Assembly: GCA_016718565.1 (NCBI GenBank)
Contig: JADKCZ010000003.1
Location: 476,483 to 540,482 of the forward strand
DNA length: 64,000 nt
Source of the DNA: Anaeromyxobacter sp.
GTDB taxonomy: Bacteria > Myxococcota > Myxococcia > Myxococcales > Anaeromyxobacteraceae
Direction: 5' to 3'
Shown here: positions 54,697-62,822 of the stretch, in pieces
How positions within the stretch are numbered: the first letter of the stretch is position 1
How the letters are laid out: every line of letters begins with the position of its first letter
Made by a program: the position numbers and the translations under genes
Notes under the pieces: generated by a model
Told to the model about the DNA's origin: nothing
What the model saw: only the letters and a program-made list of their open reading frames with translations
The model's database searches: none

Positions 54697-55938
54697 ATGA
54701 CCATCCGCCCTTCCCTGCTCACGGCCGCCGCGCTCGCGCTGGTCCTGTCCGCCTGCGGCCAGCGCGCCGACGACTTCGCCGACGCCACGCCCGACCTGGA
54801 CGGCCTCTCCCTCGAGCTGGCCGGCGGCGAGGCCGAGGGGCTGGCCGCCGCGCCGGCCCCCACCGCCCGCACCGCCGCCCTGGCCGAGGCCGCCGCCCCC
54901 GCCGCGGCCGACGAGCTCGGCGACGCCCGCCAGGCGCTCCAGGCGCTCAACGCCGAGGTGCGCCGGGTGCTCGAGCAGGTGGCCGAGGTGGCCCGCCTCG
55001 ACCCGGTCCAGGTCCCCGGCGACGTGAAGGTCTACGGGCCGGCCGTCCGCTGCGTGCAGCGCGACCTGGCCGGCGCCTGCACCGCCGAGGCCAGCCTGCG
55101 CCTCACCATCCGCCGCCACGTGGCCGACACCTGGTCCTGGACCCTGCAGGCGCGGCCCACCGCCTCCACCCTGCCCGAGGACTTCCAGCCCGTGCTGGCC
55201 GGCTGGCTGCACCGCAACGGCGACGCCCACCGCGGGCGCGGGCGCGCCGCCTTCAACCTCACCAACCTGCGGACCGCCGCGCCCGGCTACACCGGGCAGG
55301 GCTGGCTGCTGGCCGGGTTCGGGCACCTCGGGCAGGCCAAGTCGGTGGCCTACCGGCTGGTGGGCTTCACCCCGGACGCCTCGACGCAGCCGCCCGTCAC
55401 CGCCGGCTTCGTCGGCCACCGCTCCGCCGCCGGCCTGACCCGCGTCCGCGTGGCGACCTTCGCCGACGCGCTGGCCGGCGACAACGCCGCCTTCCCGCGC
55501 GAGGTGGTGCTGGCGCATCTCGGCTGGCAGGCCGGCCTGGGCGGCCGCGGCTACCTGGTGGTGGCCAACTGGACCGACGCCGCCGGCAACGTGCACGGCG
55601 ACCTGCCGGCCACCCCGGGCGGCGCGGCCCAGTACTGGCTGGGGCGCGGCTGCTGGGGCCCCGGCGGCGCGCTGCGGGTGAAGGAGTGGCGCCTGTGCAC
55701 CCGCGGCCTGGGCGCGGCGGCCTGCCTGGCCACCGACCCGGCCGTGGTCGAGCCGGCCGGCGCCACCTGGGCCGGCAGCTGCACCGGCTTCACGGGCGAG
55801 GAGCCGCCGCCGGCCTCGGTCGGTCCGGGCGCCGAGCAGGGCACCCAGGGCGAGCCGGCCGGCCCCGGCGGCGAGCCGCCCGCGTGCGAGGCGCCGCCCG
55901 TCGACCCCTCCGACACGGACCCTCCCGCCGGCGCCTGA
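54697..55938 (+). CDS. Hypothetical lipoprotein
   Basis: A 413-residue lipoprotein with signal MTIRPSLLTAAALALVLSAC (lipobox LSAC). A helical segment follows (DARQALQALNAEVRRVLEQVAEVARL), then a beta-rich body with ETIRRHVADTWSWTLQARP-like text around residue 145, and a Pro/Gly tail. Two further Cys pairs (CWGPGG, CTRG, CLAT) could form disulfides. No family was recognised. Ribosome site CGGAG lies 6 nt before the ATG. Monocistronic, with a strong hairpin 28 bp past the stop. Confidence 0.75.
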   Translation: MTIRPSLLTAAALALVLSACGQRADDFADATPDLDGLSLELAGGEAEGLAAAPAPTARTAALAEAAAPAAADELGDARQALQALNAEVRRVLEQVAEVARLDPVQVPGDVKVYGPAVRCVQRDLAGACTAEASLRLTIRRHVADTWSWTLQARPTASTLPEDFQPVLAGWLHRNGDAHRGRGRAAFNLTNLRTAAPGYTGQGWLLAGFGHLGQAKSVAYRLVGFTPDASTQPPVTAGFVGHRSAAGLTRVRVATFADALAGDNAAFPREVVLAHLGWQAGLGGRGYLVVANWTDAAGNVHGDLPATPGGAAQYWLGRGCWGPGGALRVKEWRLCTRGLGAAACLATDPAVVEPAGATWAGSCTGFTGEEPPPASVGPGAEQGTQGEPAGPGGEPPACEAPPVDPSDTDPPAGA

Positions 55939-56261
55939 GCGGGCCGAGCATACCCACGGTGAACACCGGGCCGGTCGCCTCCAGGGGCGACCGGCCCGAA
56001 CGTCTCGGGCCCGGAGAATGCGCCCGCCACGGTCGCCGTTCCTCTTCCGGTGCCGCGCGGGTTGTGCCATGTTCGGCGGCCTTCGGCGACGGGAGTCCGG
56101 GAGATGTAGGCGGGTGCAGCGTTTGCGCTGCGCCATACGGGGCAGCCGCTTCCTGCGCCGCGGCGTGGCGGAGCAGGGTCGGTCCAGGCAGTGAAATCAA
56201 CGGTTTCCACCGGGAGCAGCGGGGCATATCCCTTGCTCGTGGGGCCGGCACGGAGGTGAAC
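55939..56261. other. Gene-free gap before resB
   Basis: A 323-bp stretch between the lipoprotein and resB genes. It contains the 13-bp terminator hairpin and otherwise only scattered short motifs; no ORF, RNA gene or clear promoter was identified. Confidence 0.6.
55967..55998 (+). terminator. 13-bp perfect hairpin after the lipoprotein gene
   Basis: CGGGCCGGTCGCC and GGCGACCGGCCCG around a 6-nt loop. Very stable; no T-tract, as is common in such GC-rich genomes. Confidence 0.6.
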
Positions 56262-57884
56262 GTGAGCAACGTCGACTCATCCACCGGCGAGGCGCGGGCG
56301 GCCGGCACGGCCGCCGAGCGCGAGGCCCAGCTGACGGCCCTGCTGGTGGTCGGCGCCATGGTCCTGGGCGCCGTGCTGCAGATCTGGGTGCCGCCCGGAC
56401 CGCTCACGCTGGTGGCCGCCACCGGCATCGCCAGCCTGGTGGTGCTGGGGCTCTCCTTCGTGGTGCCGGGCCGCCTCCGCTCCACCCTGGCCGGCTTCCG
56501 CTTCACCTCCACCTTGCTCATCGCCCTGGCCATCTTCGCGGTCATCGGCACGCTGGTGCTGCAGGGCAAGCCGCACGAGCTCTACCGGCAGCGCTACGGC
56601 GCCTTCGGGCCCATCATCATCCTGCTGCGCTTCGACGACATCTTCCACGGCCTGCCCTTCGCCGGGCTGACCGCCCTCTTCGGCGCGGCCATCCTGTCCT
56701 CGGCGTCGCTGCGGCTGCCGCTCTCCTGGAAGCGGGCCGGCTTCTTCATCGCCCACGTCGGCCTGCTGCTGTCGGGCGCCGGCGCGGCGGCCTCCTCGGT
56801 CCTCTCGGTGCGCGGCCGCATCGACCTGATGGCCGGCGGCGACGTGGCCACCTCGGTGCGCGTCACCCGGGGCGGCGTCCCCTCCGGCGAGGTGGCGCCG
56901 CTGGGCTTCGAGCTCAAGCTCGACCAGTTCGACCTGGTCAACTACGAGACCGAGTACCGCATCGGCTACTACGAGAAGGTGCGGGTGGTGCGGGACGGCG
57001 TGGCGCTGGAGGACTTCAAGCTCAAGACCAGCTTCGACCCGGACCTCGGGAAGCACCGCCTGCCGCGCGGCGACTCCTATCGGCTCAAGGCGGTCTACCC
57101 CGACTTCGCCACCACCGCCACGGTGGCCCCCGTGGCCACCGGCGGCGTCCCGGCGCTGCAGGCCACCCTGGGCGGCCAGACGCGCTGGCTCCTGGCGGGC
57201 GAGTCGCTGGCCTCGCCCGACGGCCAGGTGGCGGTGGTGTTCGGCTGGGAGCGGCCCGCGCCGCCGCCCGGCGCGCTCACCGCCTTCCTGGTGTCGGGCG
57301 CCGAGCGCAAGGTCTGGATGTACACCGCCGACGGCGAGCTCAGCCTGCCGCTCTCCGAGGGGCAGGAGCTGGCCGGCGGGGTGGTGCGGCTCGGGCAGCT
57401 CCTGCCGAGCGCCGCCCGGAGCGAGGCCTTCTCCACCCGCTCGGCCGAGTGGAAGAACCCGGTGGCGGTGCTCGAGACCAACGTGGGCGGCCACCTCCAG
57501 GAGCACCTGGTGCGGGCGCTGCAGCCGCGCGGGGTCTTCCTGGGCGGCCAGGACGCGGCGCTGGTCTTCGAGAAGCGGGACAAGGAGGTCAAGGCCTTCC
57601 TCTCCCACGTCACCGCCACCCAGGGCACCACCATGGAGCGGGCCGTCATCTCGGTGAACGACCCGTACACCTTCGGCGGGTGGACGCTCTACCAGGTCAA
57701 CTTCAACCCCGACGAGCCCAACTACTCCGGGCTCGAGGCGGTCTACGATCCGGGCGTGTCCTGGGTGTTCCTGGGCTTCACGCTCATCTGCGTCGGCGTG
57801 GCCTACCTGTTCTACGTCGAGCCCAAGCTCCGCGGCGGCGGCATCGTCAGGCCGGGCGCCCCCGGCGCCGGCGCGGCATCCTAG
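56262..57884 (+). CDS. resB: Cytochrome c biogenesis protein ResB/Ccs1
   Basis: A 540-residue membrane protein of System II cytochrome c maturation, partner of CcsA in moving and attaching heme. Helices at about 22-65, 76-94 and 140-165 and one near 505 flank a large extracytoplasmic domain (FELKLDQFDLVNYETEYRIGYYEKVRV, NDPYTFGGWTLYQVNFNPDEPNYSGL). The GTG at 56262 has GGAGG 5 nt upstream. ccsA starts 17 nt after its stop. Confidence 0.88.
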   Translation: MSNVDSSTGEARAAGTAAEREAQLTALLVVGAMVLGAVLQIWVPPGPLTLVAATGIASLVVLGLSFVVPGRLRSTLAGFRFTSTLLIALAIFAVIGTLVLQGKPHELYRQRYGAFGPIIILLRFDDIFHGLPFAGLTALFGAAILSSASLRLPLSWKRAGFFIAHVGLLLSGAGAAASSVLSVRGRIDLMAGGDVATSVRVTRGGVPSGEVAPLGFELKLDQFDLVNYETEYRIGYYEKVRVVRDGVALEDFKLKTSFDPDLGKHRLPRGDSYRLKAVYPDFATTATVAPVATGGVPALQATLGGQTRWLLAGESLASPDGQVAVVFGWERPAPPPGALTAFLVSGAERKVWMYTADGELSLPLSEGQELAGGVVRLGQLLPSAARSEAFSTRSAEWKNPVAVLETNVGGHLQEHLVRALQPRGVFLGGQDAALVFEKRDKEVKAFLSHVTATQGTTMERAVISVNDPYTFGGWTLYQVNFNPDEPNYSGLEAVYDPGVSWVFLGFTLICVGVAYLFYVEPKLRGGGIVRPGAPGAGAAS

Positions 57885-57901
57885 CGAGGAGGACCCACCA
57901 C

Positions 57902-58759
57902 ATGCTCCAGTACGTCCTGGTCGAGCACCCCTTCTTCGCCTTCACCAGCCTGCTCTACGCCGCCGCCATGGCGGCCTACGCGGCGGCCTGGAAGTCGGCC
58001 CGCGCCCGCGTCGGGCAGGCCGGCACGGCGCTCATGATCGCCGCCCTGGCCCTCAACGCCGCCCTCATCCTGGGGCGCTACCTGGAGGCGGGCCGGGCGC
58101 CGTTCAAGTCGCTCTTCGAGTCGCTGGTCTTCTTCGCCTTCACCTGCGGCGTGGTCTACGTGGTGATGGAGCGGCTCTACCGCACCAAGGTCTTCGGGGC
58201 CATCGCGGCGCTGATGAGCCTGGGCTGCATGGTCTACGCCCTGGCCAAGTGGGACGCCGAGATCGTCAAGCTGCCCCCGGCGCTCCAGTCCGCCTGGTTC
58301 GTGCCGCACGTGGTGGTTTACTTCATCGGCTACGGCGCGGTGGCCTTCGCCACCGGCGTGGCCATCATCCAGCTGCTGGCCTCGCGCGTCCCCTTCGTGG
58401 AGCGCATGGTCTCCATGAAGGCCGGCTCGGTCCTCTCCGGGGCGCCGCTCGACCTCGACAAGATCACCTACGACGCGGTCCGCTTCGGCTTCATCCTGCT
58501 CACCCTGGGCCTGCTGGTGGGCTCGGTGTGGGCCAAGAGCGCCTGGGGCGACTTCTGGGTGTGGGACCCGAAGGAGAACTGGTCGCTGGTGACCTGGCTG
58601 GTCTACGGGGCCTACCTGCACCTGCGCAAGGTGCGCGGCTGGCGCGGCGACAAGGCGGCCTGGCTGGCCATCATCGGGTTCGCGGTGGTCATGTTCACCT
58701 ACCTGGGCATGGGGCTCCTGCCCACGGCCGAGGAGAGCGCGCACGTGTACACGCAGTAG
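57902..58759 (+). CDS. ccsA: Cytochrome c biogenesis protein CcsA/ResC
   Basis: A 285-residue, about eight-helix heme-handling protein of the CcmC/CcmF/CcsA family. The tryptophan-rich WWD-type motif is WAKSAWGDFWVWDPKENWSL, and conserved His residues occur in VPHVVVYFIGYGA and YGAYLHLRK. It forms the System II synthase with ResB. Ribosome site GAGGAGG precedes the ATG. It probably serves the caa3 oxidase and multiheme cytochromes of this organism. Confidence 0.92.
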   Translation: MLQYVLVEHPFFAFTSLLYAAAMAAYAAAWKSARARVGQAGTALMIAALALNAALILGRYLEAGRAPFKSLFESLVFFAFTCGVVYVVMERLYRTKVFGAIAALMSLGCMVYALAKWDAEIVKLPPALQSAWFVPHVVVYFIGYGAVAFATGVAIIQLLASRVPFVERMVSMKAGSVLSGAPLDLDKITYDAVRFGFILLTLGLLVGSVWAKSAWGDFWVWDPKENWSLVTWLVYGAYLHLRKVRGWRGDKAAWLAIIGFAVVMFTYLGMGLLPTAEESAHVYTQ

Positions 58760-58855
58760 GCCGGACCCGGTTCTCGGCGCTGGTCGCGGCGGCCGTCCTC
58801 CTCCCGGGGGGCGGCCGCTGGCGTTTCGGGGGGTCGGGGTCGGATGGTCTGCCCT

Positions 58856-58898
58856 CCCTCTCCCCCACACCGTGGGGAGAGGGCCGGGGTGAGGGGGC
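58856..58898. repeat. REP-like palindrome, copy 3
   Basis: CCCTCTCCCC and GGGGAGAGGG arms with an 8-nt centre that differs from copies 1, 2 and 4 (CACACCGT), then CCGGGGTGAGGGGG. It abuts hexamer array G on its left side. Confidence 0.85.
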
Positions 58899-58902
58899 CG
58901 CC

Positions 58903-59240
<338 letters not shown>

Positions 59241-59253
59241 AGCTGGTTGCTCA

Positions 59254-59298
59254 CCCTCTCCCCCAGCTTGCTGGGGGAGAGGGCCGGGGTGAGGGGGC
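59254..59298. repeat. REP-like palindrome, copy 4
   Basis: Same sequence as copy 1 (arms of 14 bp around TT, then the GTGAGGGGG tail), in direct orientation to copy 3, on the right side of array G. Confidence 0.85.
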
Positions 59299-59425
59299 CG
59301 CCTCGGGTCCGGGCGCCCACTCGTCGCTGCTGCTCGCACTGGCACGCTCGCGCCGGGCTGCGCCCGTCACTGCGCGTGCGGCGAACTCCTGGGGCGCGCC
59401 GGGTGGGCTCGGGCTCATGGGTGCC

Positions 59426-59477
59426 GTCGTTCATGTCGCGCTCCTGCTCGGGGTGAAAGGAGCGCGACATGAACGAC
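59426..59477 (+). promoter_or_regulatory. Hairpin covering ribosome site and start of the first S23-type gene
   Basis: Perfect 20-bp inverted repeat (59426-59445 and 59458-59477) with a 12-nt loop. The right arm contains the AGGAG (59458-59462) and the ATG (59469-59471), so folding would hide both. The loop ends GGGGTGAA just before the ribosome site. Confidence 0.8.
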
Positions 59478-60005
59478 CACCACTCGCTCTTCGCTGATCA
59501 CACGGCAACGGTTCCCAGGGGGTTCACCTCTTCTCCGGCCTCGGGTCCCGCGGGTTCCTCCTCCACTGCCTCGGTTCCCAGGAGTTCCTCCTCTCCATCC
59601 TCGGTTCCCAGGAGTTCCTCCTCTCCATCCTCGGGTCCCGGGGGTCCCTCCTCCTCTCCGCTCGGCGCGGGCGAGGTCTCCCTCCCCCACCACCGACTCA
59701 TCGCCTACGGCGTGGCGCTGGAGCTGCTTGCGGCGGTCCGTGCGGCCCAGGTGCGCGACCCCAAGCTGCGCGACGAGGCGCTGCGCTCGGCCAAGTCGGC
59801 GTGCCTCAACTCGGCCGAGGGCGCAGGCCGGGTCTCGCGCCCGGACAAGGCCCGCTCCTTCGCCATCGCTCGCGCCGAGGCTGGCGAGGCCGCGGCGGCG
59901 GTTGAGATCGCGGCCTCCTGCGGGGACGCCTCCCCGGCCGCGGCGGCCCGGGTGAACCAGGTGGCCCACCGGCTGGTTGCCCTGCTCACCGGGCTCATCC
60001 GGTAG
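59469..60005 (+). CDS. S23-type four-helix-bundle protein 1
   Basis: A 178-residue protein. The first 70 residues are a low-complexity Ser/Pro head built from a 30-bp tandem repeat. The rest matches the four-helix-bundle family named after proteins encoded in 23S rRNA intervening sequences: RLIAYGVALELLAAVRAAQ, LRDEALRSAKSACLNSAEGAG, RSFAIARAEAGEAAAAVEIA and a last amphipathic helix. Function in the family is unresolved; an RNA-linked role is suggested. Start and ribosome site lie in a 20-bp hairpin. It converges on a paralogue at 60065. Confidence 0.85.
   Translation: MNDHHSLFADHTATVPRGFTSSPASGPAGSSSTASVPRSSSSPSSVPRSSSSPSSGPGGPSSSPLGAGEVSLPHHRLIAYGVALELLAAVRAAQVRDPKLRDEALRSAKSACLNSAEGAGRVSRPDKARSFAIARAEAGEAAAAVEIAASCGDASPAAAARVNQVAHRLVALLTGLIR
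59541..59660. repeat. 30-bp minisatellite in the first S23-type gene
   Basis: Four copies at 59541, 59571, 59601 and 59631; the middle two are identical. Each encodes ten residues of the type S-V-P-R-S-S-S-S-P-S. A fifth degenerate copy may precede them. Confidence 0.9.
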
Positions 60006-60029
60006 CCCGTCGGTGGCGGACGGCGGGAG

Positions 60030-60048
60030 CCGAGGGCAGCCGCCTCGG
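60030..60048. terminator. Hairpin between convergent S23-type genes
   Basis: CCGAGG and CCTCGG arms with a 7-nt loop in the 59-bp gap. Possible two-way terminator, weak. Confidence 0.3.
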
Positions 60049-60064
60049 GTCCCCCGGCCTCCTC

Positions 60065-60514
60065 TCACCGCAGCAGCCCGCGCAGCAGCGCCCGCGCCCG
60101 GGCGGCCAGGGCGATGCCCTGCCGGGCCACCTCCTCGTCGAGCGCCCCGATGGCCGCCGCCAGGTCCAGCGCCCCGGCCACCTCGTGCACCGAGCCGTCC
60201 GCCTGCCGGAAGGAGCGCCGGCGCACCCCCGGCCGGTCGTCGGGCAGCCCCTCGCACAGGTTCAGGAACGCCGACTTGGCCGCCCGCGTCGCCTGGTCGC
60301 GCAGCTCCGCGTCCGCGATGCCCGCCGTGCAGACCACCCGCGCCAGCTCCCGCGCCACCCGGTACGCGTCGAGCCGCTGGAAGGGGATGACTGGAGCTGA
60401 ACCTGGAGCAGCTGGAGCAGCCACCGGAGCAGCGAGATCAGCCACCGGAGCAGCGAGATCAGCCTCGGGAGCGTGAGAGAGCGTCTGGAGCGGAGCGTCG
60501 AAGTGTGTGTGCAT
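60065..60514 (-). CDS. S23-type four-helix-bundle protein 2
   Basis: A 149-residue paralogue of the gene at 59469. The N-terminal 45 residues contain a seven-residue repeat (AAPVADL-type). The core shows RLDAYRVARELARVV, LRDQATRAAKSAFLNLCEGLP, RRRSFRQADGSVHEVAGALDLA and a final helix. The shared pattern R-L-x-A-Y...L-R-D-x-A...A-K-S-A-x-L-N...E-G shows common origin. Its ribosome site GGAGG and ATG are inside a 14-bp perfect inverted repeat with a 12-nt loop, as in its neighbour. Confidence 0.85.
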   Translation of the reverse strand: MHTHFDAPLQTLSHAPEADLAAPVADLAAPVAAPAAPGSAPVIPFQRLDAYRVARELARVVCTAGIADAELRDQATRAAKSAFLNLCEGLPDDRPGVRRRSFRQADGSVHEVAGALDLAAAIGALDEEVARQGIALAARARALLRGLLR

Positions 60515-60550
60515 TGCAGCCTCCTCACCCGCAGGGGGAGGCTGCAATGC
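60511..60550 (-). promoter_or_regulatory. Hairpin covering ribosome site and start of the second S23-type gene
   Basis: Perfect 14-bp inverted repeat (60511-60524 and 60537-60550) with a 12-nt loop. On the minus strand the 3' arm carries GGAGG, 5 nt, then ATG. The loop ends GGGTGA directly before the ribosome site, like the other S23-type gene. Confidence 0.8.
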
Positions 60551-60600
60551 AGGCGCGTCCCGCTCCAGCCGCTCGACCACCGTCGAGGTCGTCGCGGTGC

Positions 60601-60635
60601 CCCTCACCCCGGCCCTCTCCCCAGAGGGGAGAGGG
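60601..60635. repeat. REP-like element, copy 5 (reverse orientation)
   Basis: CCCTCACCCCGG followed by CCCTCTCCCC-AGA-GGGGAGAGGG, the reverse complement of the order in copies 1-4. A flanking AGAGCGCAACTTCGAGGTC leads into array H. Confidence 0.82.
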
Positions 60636-60644
60636 AGAGCGCAA

Positions 60645-60776
60645 CTTCGAGGTCGGGGTCGGGGTCGGGGTCGGGGTCGAGGTCGAGGTCGAGGTCGGGG
60701 TCGAGGTCGGGGTCGAGGTCGAGGTCGGGGTCGGGGTCGGGGTCGGGGTCGAGGTCGAGGTCGAGGTCGAGGTCGT
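60645..60776. repeat. Hexamer array H
   Basis: About 22 GGGGTC and GAGGTC units between REP-like copies 5 and 6. GAGGTC dominates here, unlike array G where GCGGTC is the variant. A short run (about 60830-60845) follows copy 6. Confidence 0.92.
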
Positions 60777-60785
60777 CGCGCTGCC

Positions 60786-60819
60786 CCCTCACCCGGCCCT
60801 CTCCCCGGAGGGGAGAGGG
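60786..60819. repeat. REP-like element, copy 6 (reverse orientation)
   Basis: CCCTCACCCGG then CCCTCTCCCC and GGGGAGAGGG arms, with the same downstream flank AGTGCGCAACCTCGAGGTC as copy 5. Copies 5 and 6 with their flanks form a direct repeat around array H. Confidence 0.82.
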
Positions 60820-60870
60820 AGTGCGCAACCTCGAGGTCGAGGTCGGTGCCGCACCCGCGGCCCCCCTCCC

Positions 60871-62259
60871 TCACCCGAACGCAACCTCTGGGGGCGGGCG
60901 GCGGCGGCCCGTCTGGCCCGCCTTGTACTCCTTCAGGCGGTACTGGATCTTGCGGACCGACACGCCGAGGATCTCGGCGGCCCGGGCGGTCGAGCCGCCC
61001 ACCTGCTCCAGCGTCCGCAGGATGGCCTCCCGCTCGATCTCGAACAGGGTGGCCCCCGGGATGAGCCCGCTGCCGCCCAGCTCCTCGGCCTGCACACCGT
61101 GCAGCACCCCCGGCAGGTCGGCCACGCCCAGCTCGGCGCCGCTGCAGCGCCGCGCCGCCTCGCGCACCACCATCTCCAGCTCCCGCAGGTTTCCCGGCCA
61201 GCCGTAGGCGAAGAGCGCCGAGAGGACCCCTGGCGTGACGCCGCGGATGGCCCGGGCGGCGGGGTGCCCGCGGTGGTCCAGGAAGTGCGAGACCAGCGCC
61301 GGGATGTCGGCCTTGCGCTCGCGCAGCGGGGGCAGGGCCACCGCCACCACGTTGAGGCGGTAGTAGAGGTCGTCGCGGAAGTGGCCGGCGTGGACCGCCT
61401 CGGCGAGGTCGTGCCGCGACCCGGCCACCACCCGCACGTCCACCGGGATGGCCTGGCGCCCGCCCAGCCGCTCCAGGATCCCCTCCTGCAGCACCCGGAG
61501 CAGCTTGACCTGCACCGCCCCCGGCAGCCGCTCCACCTCGTCGAGGTAGAGCGTCCCGCCGTTGGCCCGCTCGAAGGCGCCGACGTGGCGGTGGTCGGCC
61601 TCGTCGAAGGCCCCCTGCTCGTGGCCGAAGAGGACGCTGTCGAGGAGCGTCTCGCCCAGGGCGGCGCAGCTCACCCGGAGGAAGGGCCGCTCTCGCCGCG
61701 GCGAGAGCTCGTGCAGCACCTGGGCCAGGTGCTCCTTGCCGCTGCCCACCTCGCCGTGGATCAGCACCGGGGCCTTGGTGGGGGCGACGCGCCGCACCAC
61801 CTCGTGCACCGAGATGAGCTCCGGCGAGGAGCCCACCAGGGTCAGGCGCCCGCGGATCCGCTCCCGCAGGCGCCCGCCCTCGAGCCGGAGGCGCCGGGTG
61901 TCGGCGGCCTTCTGCAGCACCACGGCGGCGTGGGCGGGCTCGAGGGGCCGCACCAGGAAGGCGTCGGCGCCGGCCCGCAGCGCCGCCACCGCCGCGTCGA
62001 GCCGCTCCGGCGTGGTCACCACCACCACCGCCGCGTCGCAGCCGAGCGCGTGCAGGCGGGTGGCGAGCAGTGGGCCCTCGCAGTCCGGCAGCGCGGTGTC
62101 GGCCAGGATCACCGCGGGCAGCACGCTCGGCACCAAGGCCATGGCCCCGTCGCAGGAGCTGGCCTCCACGGCGTCGAAGCCCAGGTCGCCGAGCGCCACG
62201 CGCAGCGCGGCCCCAGCCGACGGGTCGGTCTCGATCACCAGGATTCGTTCGCGGTTCAT
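60871..62259 (-). CDS. Atypical sigma54-type response regulator lacking GAFTGA
   Basis: A 462-residue protein with NtrC architecture. The receiver has Asp54 (ILADTALPDCEG) but Arg104 where Lys is usual, and a reduced acidic pocket. The AAA+ domain has Walker A GEVGSGKE (169-176) and Walker B GTLYLDEVERLP. The GAFTGA loop that contacts sigma54 reads GAFDEA (216-221). RWPGNLREL-type text (YGWPGNLRELEMVV) and a Fis-type helix-turn-helix (STARAAEILGVSVRKIQYRLKEYK) follow. It may regulate without remodelling sigma54. It is upstream-adjacent to oxidase genes on the same strand. Confidence 0.88.
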   Translation of the reverse strand: MNRERILVIETDPSAGAALRVALGDLGFDAVEASSCDGAMALVPSVLPAVILADTALPDCEGPLLATRLHALGCDAAVVVVTTPERLDAAVAALRAGADAFLVRPLEPAHAAVVLQKAADTRRLRLEGGRLRERIRGRLTLVGSSPELISVHEVVRRVAPTKAPVLIHGEVGSGKEHLAQVLHELSPRRERPFLRVSCAALGETLLDSVLFGHEQGAFDEADHRHVGAFERANGGTLYLDEVERLPGAVQVKLLRVLQEGILERLGGRQAIPVDVRVVAGSRHDLAEAVHAGHFRDDLYYRLNVVAVALPPLRERKADIPALVSHFLDHRGHPAARAIRGVTPGVLSALFAYGWPGNLRELEMVVREAARRCSGAELGVADLPGVLHGVQAEELGGSGLIPGATLFEIEREAILRTLEQVGGSTARAAEILGVSVRKIQYRLKEYKAGQTGRRRPPPEVAFG

Positions 62260-62378
62260 GCCCCGGGACGGGTCTTAGCAAGGGCCATACCCGCGCGATC
62301 CCGCGCGAATCGGCTCGCCCCCCATGCACGGTTTGCGCGCCGCGCCACCCCGGCGCAGCCGTTTCCCGGGCGGGCCCC

Positions 62379-62414
62379 ACCCCTGTCCAGGGGTTGGCCG
62401 CCCTGCCACAGGGC
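62379..62414 (-). terminator. Two hairpins after the oxidase operon
   Basis: GCCCTG/CAGGGC with a 3-nt loop (62400-62414), starting 3 nt past the subunit IV stop, and ACCCCTG/CAGGGGT (62379-62394) just beyond. Tandem GC hairpins without T-tract, probably ending the oxidase transcript. Confidence 0.5.
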
Positions 62415-62417
62415 GTC

Positions 62418-62807
62418 TCAGTGAGCCCTGGCGGGTCCCTCGTTCAGGATGGCGTCGCGGATCTGCGCCGGCGACGTCTCGGAGTCCGGCGGGTTGGCCA
62501 GCGGGAAGCGGGTCGAGTTGTCGAGCAGGGTCAGGCCCACCAGCAGGGCCACGAACACCAGCGAGGTCACCAGCACCAGCCGGTTGGGGCCGCGCTGGTC
62601 GTACAGGTGCATGAAGAAGAGGGCCACCAGCGCCCCCTTCACCGAGGCGATGCCGAGGGCCACCGCCACCCCGGCCCCACCCGGGATGTGGAAGCTGGAG
62701 AGACCCCAGGTGACGCCGGTCAGGATCATGAGCCCCGTCCAGACCAGCAGGTAGCGCCGCACGTGGGAGTGGGCGGACTGGCCGGGCGCGGCGTGGTGCG
62801 CGGACAT
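62418..62807 (-). CDS. Cytochrome c oxidase subunit IV (CtaF/CyoD-like)
   Basis: A 129-residue small subunit with three hydrophobic helices (YLLVWTGLMILTGVTW, GVAVALGIASVKGALVALFFMHL, LVLVTSLVFVALLVGL). KGALVALFFMHLYD is the family signature. It follows subunit III by 15 nt. Confidence 0.87.
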   Translation of the reverse strand: MSAHHAAPGQSAHSHVRRYLLVWTGLMILTGVTWGLSSFHIPGGAGVAVALGIASVKGALVALFFMHLYDQRGPNRLVLVTSLVFVALLVGLTLLDNSTRFPLANPPDSETSPAQIRDAILNEGPARAH

Positions 62808-62822
62808 CGAGGGCTCCAGGCG

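Larger units (their letters stand above)
60515..60870. other. 356-bp repeat-filled intergenic region
   Basis: Between the second S23-type gene and the sigma54-type regulator. It holds the start hairpin, REP-like copies 5 and 6 and hexamer array H. Nothing else was seen. Confidence 0.85.
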
